This document shows positions 58,318-64,000 of a stretch of 64,000 nucleotides of DNA, piece after piece. Position numbers and translations under genes: made by a program. This stretch comes from Camellia lanceoleosa (Eukaryota; Streptophyta; Magnoliopsida; Ericales; Theaceae). Position 1 is the stretch's first letter, and each line of letters starts with the position of its first letter. Where the stretch lies: assembly GCA_025200525.1 (NCBI GenBank), contig CM045762.1:868001-932000 (forward strand), read 5' to 3'. The notes beneath the pieces are model-generated. The model was not told the origin of the DNA and made no database searches. It saw only the letters and a program-made list of their open reading frames with translations.

Positions 58318-59390
58318 CTGTAAAGGAAGCTTCCTTCTTCTACCAGAGAACAAGCCTAAAAGCGTAACAGTTGGGCTTCCGTTGGATCCAAAGCTGGAGA
58401 TGCCCAAAAAATTTAGTATCTTGATGTCAATATTCCCTATGGGTTCTAACTTCAATATGCTTGTAACCTCAACGATATTGTAACATTTACTACCGCGTAT
58501 AAATGGTCTCCAACTCTCGTTCACAACGAATTGATTCTCCCTGATGTTAATATCTTCCAGGTTAAATAGATTTGAACCCTATGAACATTTTGACCTGTAC
58601 AATTCTAGCACTTTATTCCACATTATATATTCATCATGAACGTTATTTAATTCTATGGTTGATGGAACTGATCGAAATGTTACTTTCTCCAATAATGTAC
58701 AGCCAGAGAACATCAATACTTTCACATTCTGCTCCACTATAAGAGATGCTCCACTATAAGAGATTGAAGCCTTTCACACTTGCTTAATTCAAGGATTTGA
58801 AGTCCAATAAGACCGCTGATGCAATTCGGGAGGCTACAAATTGGATTATTGCTCAGATTTAATATTTGCAATGAGGATAGGTTGCTAAGATCCTTTGGAA
58901 AAGCATCCTCAGATAAATTGCAATCCACAAGACTTAAGTGTACCAAAAATCGTGGTAAAAGAGCACATGAAATTTCTACACTTTTTCTTGGTTTTGATAG
59001 AGAAGGCCGGATGAATGAATACCATGGTTTGACCTCCTTAGTGGTAGAGAGCAACTGAATTATGGCAATTCCGTTTGCATTCAACTGTGTTAAAGAATTC
59101 ATACTCCCTATCTCTGTTGGCAATTCATTAATATTTGAGCAACCTGAGATGTCAAGTGTTTCCAAAAATTTTAGCATAACAATGCTTCTTGGAAGCTTCC
59201 TTAGATTTTTGCAATCTTTTAAATTTAATAAAACAAGTCTCCCAAGGTGTCCAATATATTCATGAATATCTACCAGCCGTGCACAATTTTCAAGTATTAG
59301 TCGCTCAAGATTGGGTGTTTCCAAGAAATCAGGAGTTTCAGAAAGGCAATGGGAATGACTAAGATCAAGGATTTTTAGTGACTCGAGAAA
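58318..59390 (-). pseudogene. TNL exon 4: LRR region with frameshift and stop
   Basis: Opens FLESLKILDLSHSHCLSETP and holds about six LRRs of TNL type (LVLLNLKDCKNLRKLPRSI, LETLDISGCSNINELPTEIG, LQILNLSNNPICSLPNCI). At 58731-58764 the 17-bp unit GCTCCACTATAAGAGAT (plus strand) occurs twice in tandem, giving a premature stop at 58737. After the shift the frame continues with recognisable sequence to a donor at 58316, interrupted by the TAG at 58579. Exon length minus 17 is a multiple of three, supporting a recent duplication. Confidence 0.9.
58731..58764 (-). repeat. 17-bp tandem duplication disrupting the TNL
   Basis: Two perfect copies of GCTCCACTATAAGAGAT. The length is not a multiple of three, so it shifts the frame of exon 4. 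Confidence 0.97.
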
Positions 59391-59479
59391 CTGTAATAGA
59401 AAAAAAAAATGTTGTTTATTATTGCTTCTTTTAATTCTTGAACAAAATTGAAATGAAAACAAACAAATGAGTAACATAC

Positions 59480-59917
59480 CTTGGTTCCTTTCCAAACTTT
59501 TTGCAAGTTGCTATACTGCATGTCAAGAACAACCAGGTTATCCAAAGGAAAATCATCTGATATAGAGTTGAAAGAGCATCCATGCCAACACAACCATCGT
59601 AATCTTTTAGGAAAATTTTCCAAGCTTCCATTCACTTGTAAATAGTTGAGCTGCAAAAGTTTTAGTTTATGCATCCTTGCAAATGCATCAACTTCTAAAG
59701 CTATCTTATCTGAATTTCGTAGAGCAGTGCCTACTATTTGCCGGGAAAAGATGCCAAAACAATGTCTTTTAAACGAATTTCCTACATTTGACAACGAAGA
59801 TGTGTTGAGGAATTTTTCAAAATTACGTTTTCTATTGACACCAAAGACTGTTGTCCTGCCATATTTATCCTCCAAAAAATTCATATCAACTATGAGACCT
59901 TCAATTTTTCCTGTCCC
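59480..59917 (-). CDS. TNL exon 3: NB-LRR linker and first LRRs
   Basis: Begins GTGKIEGLIVDMN after a CAG acceptor and ends LQKVWKGTK at a GTATGT donor. It carries the usual TNL sequence after NB-ARC (DAFARMHKLKLLQLNYLQVN, FPKRLRWLCWHGCSFNSI, PLDNLVVLDMQYSNLQKVW). Open throughout, phase 0 at both ends. Confidence 0.92.
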
Positions 59918-60165
59918 CTGACAAAGAATGAGAGGGAGATAACATTGATCAAGAAGAGTAATGCTATACAAACAAATTTTTTTTTTTGGTACAAAATTGT
60001 CATACAGAATGATGTAACTTTTATTTCTAATAAAAACACCACCAATATAATTTATGAATGATTTTTTTTCTTTTCTTGTATGAAGTTTCTAAGTTCAGAT
60101 CATTTTTTCATAGTAAATAACTACACAGATACATACAAATATAAATGAGTAGGATTAATTCTTAC

Positions 60166-61267
60166 AGTATTTTCTCTCAAGACATTGAAGGAGTCCTTAT
60201 GATTCCAGAGTCTACTACATTCTCCTGGCTCCTTGGGTGATTCTCGGCGAACAATTTCTTTTCCCATTTCTTGAATCAATTGATGCATCACTAACTTTTT
60301 GCTTTCATCAATCGTTAACAGACATCTATCAATGAGATTTTGAATCCCAACTGTTGTGAAAAAATCACATCCATCTAGAATGGTAATTGCCCAATCTTTA
60401 TCCATCCCAACAAAAAAACAAGCAACATGGAGGAATAAATTTTTGTCATGGTCATTTTGTAAAGAGTCATAGCTTATTTTGAGCTTTTCAACAACTTCAT
60501 TATCGGGGATTGCTTTCAATTTTTCTAGTTGAGTTTTCCAAACATTTAAGCTTTTCCCAAATAGAGAAGAACCCAAAATTTTAATAGCTATTGGAAGCCC
60601 TCCACAGTGCTGTACCACCCTTTTCGAGTCCTCTATGAAACCATCAATGGGATAGTTTTTCCCAAAGGCATGCCAACTAAAGAGCTCCAAGGATTCATTA
60701 TAATCCAAATTTTCAACCTTGTGAACCTGGTAAACTTCATGAGCCCTTAGCAACCGCTCACGTCTAGTGGTTATGATGATTTTACTACCTTGAGAAAACC
60801 AATCTCGCATTCCCAGTACTGTATCTAATTGGTCCATTGTATCCACATCATCAACAATTACAAGAACTCTTTTGCAACATAATGCATCTTTAATTTTAAC
60901 AATTCCTTCATCAACACTGTACAAATTTTCCATTTTTCCCTTTAAAATGTCTGAAAGAAGTTGTGTTTGTAATTGAAGTAAACCATTCGGTTGTTTTAGA
61001 GTTTCTCTTACATTTGCAAGAAAACTACTACCTTGGAATCTTGAGAAGTTAGAATTATATAGAAATTTGGCAATGGTTGTCTTCCCTATTCCACCTATCC
61101 CACAAATTGCAACTATACCAACATCACTACACTCATCTTGTAACCAAAGCCCAATATTTTTGGCTCGATAATGCATTCCAATCAAGTAGGGGGAGTTGCC
61201 CAAGATTGTGCATCTTAGTTTGTCTGCAACCACTTCTACAATTTTGTGGATAAATTTTGACTCGAAT
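60166..61267 (-). CDS. TNL exon 2: NB-ARC domain
   Basis: The 1102-base exon, the usual size for TNLs, opens FESKFIHKIVEVVADKL and carries the P-loop GIGGIGKTTIAK (near residue 232), kinase-2 RVLVIVDDVD, RNBS-B GSKIIITTRRE, GLPL as GGLPIAIKILG, RNBS-D LFLHVACFFVG (aspartate usual where histidine is seen) and an MHD-type motif reading VMHQLIQEMG, with Q for D. It ends VLRENT at a GTAAGA donor. Nucleotide-binding residues look intact; the MHD change is notable. Confidence 0.95.
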
Positions 61268-62448
61268 CTAAAGATAAGATGAAGATTAAAAATAAAGCAC
61301 AATAAGAATACCATGACTAAAACTTTATTATAAATTCTCATGCAATAATGAGCAAATGACTGTTATTCTCTTTGGTGAAACAATTGGACAAGTCCTAGAT
61401 GAAAACAAAAGGGTTTTCACAATCATGGTTGTGCATCAATATTCTTTTTCTAATATAAATTGTTTTCTGTGTTTTGCAATTTTTTTTAATTTGTTATTTA
61501 TATAGTAAGGGGTTGTTTGTGGTGTCTTAAATAAGTACACTTTTTGTCTTTTTGGACTAAAAAATTGAGGAAAAAAATATGGATGTTTGGGTTAACTTTT
61601 TGACTTTTTATGGAAAAATGTGTATTAAAAAATTGTATAAATTAGTATGTAAGAGAAAATTAAGATTGAGAGTTGTACAGCCGTAATTTTTTGCTTTTGG
61701 TGAATAGTGATAACTTTGTAACTTTTTGAGTAACTTTTTGACTTTTTTCCAACTTGCTAAACTTTGCCTAAGATAAGCTATTAAATTTTTTGAAGAATAG
61801 TCTAATTTTTTTTCAATGAAATTTTTAGGGTTAATTATACCAAAACCCATCAACTATTAGTATTTCACTTCACAACTATGAATCCATACTTTTTTTTGAC
61901 CTTTTCAACTATAAAGGTGTATCATTTTCACCCCTCTAGACCACCTCTAGAATTAGTAAATTTGTATGATTTTTTTTACTTAAAGCGAGTCAATAGGTAC
62001 AGATCCATAGGTGAGGTAAAGTGATATACACTACTAGTTGAGGGGGTCTGTCTTGGTGTAATTGACCCAAATTTTTATGGTTGCGAATGAATAACTTCAT
62101 ATCATCTTCTCAAATAGATTAAAAGAAGCATACTAAAAAAATCGTAGTTAATAAATTCAAGTTTTTTTAGAGTATAATAAAGAACGTCCATACCGATTTG
62201 AAAAGAAATCAACTTGTAGCATGTTGGGATATTCCCTCGAGGACAATTAAACTCATGTATTTGAAGGTTAGCTTCTAAAAATTAAAAGATGTCAAACTCT
62301 TGTATTTAAGAAAAAAAAAATTCATCCCAAATTTCGATTAAATAATTCTTAATCTAAAGACCCTCGTATGAAATACTTCTAATTATGAAATCCCAAAAAG
62401 GGCGGTGCAAATAATTCTTAGCTAAAAGAGGACATGGAAGGAAATTAC

Positions 62449-62975
62449 CCATCAACTTGATTTTGTAAATTCATCCCTGCTAAATCTGCTGCTTCTCTGA
62501 GTGTTGCTCTCCATTCTTGTATTTTGCCCTTCCATTCATCTTTTTTTTCAGCTCCTTCTGTATGAAATCTCTCTTCATGCCTTGTGAATGCTTCTTCAAA
62601 ACATTCCATTTGGTTCCTCACATGGGATGGATCCACATGATAGAAGACAGGTAGCATTACATGCCCAGTAGTCCTTCTACGTTTGAGGATCATTACAAGT
62701 TCATCAAGACACCAGCTCGAAGAAGCATAGTTTTTTGAGAAGACAACTATTGAAATCCTCGACTCTTGAATTGCTTTATGCAGTTCAAACTTAATATTTT
62801 CTCCTCCTTCAATCTCATCATCATCTCTAAAGGTGTGAAATCCTCTATGCTTTAAGGTTGTGTAGAGGTGGTCAGTGAATGTCATGCGGGTGTCTTCACC
62901 TCTAAAACTCAAGAACACATGATACCTACATGGAGAATCTGAAGAGGAGGCATCTTGGGCTCTAACAATCTCCAT
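62449..62975 (-). CDS. TNL exon 1: TIR domain
   Basis: Starts at ATG 62975, preceded by a TATA-like box about 80 bases upstream. Residues 18 onward: YHVFLSFRGEDTRMTFTDHL (TIR motif 1), FRDDDEIEGGENI, ISIVVFSKNYASSSWCLDEL (motif 2, including the conserved glutamate that in active plant TIRs supports NADase activity) and PVFYHVDPSHVRNQ (motif 3). The domain is complete. It ends after two bases of a glycine codon at a GTAATT donor; intron 1 is about 1.2 kb. Confidence 0.93.
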
Positions 62976-63052
62976 TGGATTAAAGCTTCACAAAGAATTA
63001 AGGAGAGAAGAGCTATGGGATGGAATGGGTCCCATCTATCAAGGCATCATGT

Positions 63053-63063
63053 ATATTTTATAG
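63053..63063 (-). promoter_or_regulatory. Candidate TATA box of the TNL gene
   Basis: Minus strand CTATAAAATAT, about 80 bases upstream of the ATG at 62975, a common distance for plant TNL genes. Sequence evidence only. Confidence 0.5.
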
Positions 63064-63242
63064 GAGATGTGACTATATGTAACCATATATCCAAGAGGAA
63101 GGACTGAGTAAAAAATAAAATACAATAAGGTGTGGAAATGCTACCATAATTTACCTGTTGATTTATGATTTATCATGGAAGCTTCAAAGCTAGTGAAAAG
63201 GACAATGTAAGGAGTAAATATCAGAATGGGTAACTAAAATAT

Positions 63243-64000
63243 TGTAACGCCCTCAAAATAAACCCATTATATATATATCATTGACATGCAATATTAAAAG
63301 AAAACAATTCATTATCTCATTCATCAGAGTATTACTAAATAAAAACATTACATGTAACATCAAATTAAATGCCCTACGGGGTTACATCTTTCCAAGCCAA
63401 CACTTGGACACAAAAATATGAGTTCTAACTCAAATACAAATAAAGTCCTAGGCTTGAATGTTTATATGTACTACCAATAAAAACAAATAACTAAAGATAG
63501 TCTTCAAAATCCAAATCCTTTCCAAGCTAAGTCCTTGGAGGTAGCTTATCACCTGGACCTGAAAATGATGTTCCCATAAAGGGTGAGCCACAGCCCAGTA
63601 GAAATTTACTAAACCAAATATAAGCATTGAATAAAGCAATAGCATTCAATAGATGGTTAACCAAGATAATCAATTATATCATTATACAGTCTCATGACAC
63701 TAATGTCTATGACACGTTTCACTTTTCATTATTATCAATATGGCTCAGAACCTGGCCAAACTTACAACAGTGAACTATATATATCATATTCACATTACTT
63801 CCAATATCAACCAAACAAATGAGACTCAGGCTCATATCAAAACACTTCATACTTCCCGTTTGATACACATTTTAGTGCTGTATCAATAACATGTAAAAAC
63901 ACGTCAATATCAATAAGCACATATAATAGTGATGCCAATGGAGTCCATCCCCTATCTCCTCCCAAAACAAAATTCGGTTTAGAGGTCCATCCCCTATCTT
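63243..64000 (-). mobile_element. LTR terminus, minus strand, running off the right edge
   Basis: On the plus strand it opens TGTAACGCCCTCAAAATAAA; on the minus strand this is an LTR end, GAGGGCGTTACA. Words such as minus-strand CTGGGCTGTGGCTCACCC and CAGGTCCAGGTGATAAGC recall the 3' part of chromovirus LTRs here (compare TTGGGCTTTCGCTCA and GTAGGTGACTAG near 13150-13195). The other end is outside the window. No supported gene. Confidence 0.6.

Larger units (their letters stand above)
57638..62975 (-). pseudogene. TIR-NB-LRR disease resistance gene, disrupted in the LRR exon
   Basis: Five exons on the minus strand with GT-AG introns: TIR (62449-62975), NB-ARC (60166-61267), linker/first LRR (59480-59917), LRR (58318-59390) and post-LRR (57638-58210). 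Exon phases join perfectly. A 17-bp tandem duplication at 58731-58764 shifts the frame, and a TAG at 58579-58581 lies further on, so the product stops at 58737 after about 906 residues with only some LRRs and no post-LRR domain. If translated it would be a truncated intracellular receptor; nonsense-mediated decay is likely because a splice junction lies downstream. Removing the extra 17 bases would restore the phase but not the TAG. Confidence 0.9.

Noticed and set aside
61608..62440. Possible coding sequence inside TNL intron 1
   Set aside because: AT-rich, no domain, and the exon 1 and exon 2 phases join without it.

Overview
This is eukaryotic plant DNA, almost certainly from a eudicot: it has a TIR-NB-LRR resistance gene (a class absent from grasses), GT-AG introns, plant Ty3/gypsy lineages and AT-rich spacers. 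A woody rosid is a weak guess from the style of the TNL protein. The window is gene-poor and dominated by nested transposable elements. The only resident host gene I can support is the TNL on the minus strand at 57638-62975, and it is broken.

Layout. 1-1726: minus-strand fragment of a Tat-type LTR. 1727-14296: a pile of Tekay/Del-like chromovirus copies. Element A (1727-7555) has a degenerate internal region and a complete 3' LTR. Element B starts from the right edge of that same LTR and ends in an unrelated LTR (11714-13576). A chimeric LTR (13570-14106) and an RNase H scrap follow. 14297-about 30203: Tat-lineage element C, with a 3.5 kb LTR, gag, linker, protease, RT, two RNase H domains and integrase, all degenerate and with no 3' LTR. 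It is interrupted by a 2.8 kb solo LTR (26129-28942, TSD GGCTC). About 30204-32690: minus-strand fragment of another gypsy element (E) with LTR, PBS and a DUF7745-like ORF.

33091-54670: a probable CACTA-type DNA transposon (CA-TACAA ends, 3-bp ATA duplication) holding intron-bearing fragments of a hexokinase gene (minus strand), a cyclophilin gene (plus) and a PARP-like exon (plus). It is split by element D (37245-53426, TSD CACAG), which has two 4.4 kb LTRs, a degenerate gag, only stubs of pol, and a 57-bp minisatellite in its 3' untranslated region. C and D belong to the same Tat-like family; D is a pol-deleted, non-autonomous relative.

54671-57637 is intergenic. 57638-62975 is the five-exon TNL; its LRR exon carries a 17-bp tandem duplication (frameshift) and a TAG stop, so the TIR-NBS part stays open while the C-terminal part is cut off. 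From 63243 to the window end lies the terminus of another minus-strand LTR.

No intact retroelement polyprotein exists here. The interest lies in the gene-capturing CACTA element, the chimeric and shared LTRs, the non-autonomous giant-LTR element with its minisatellite, and the recently damaged TNL.
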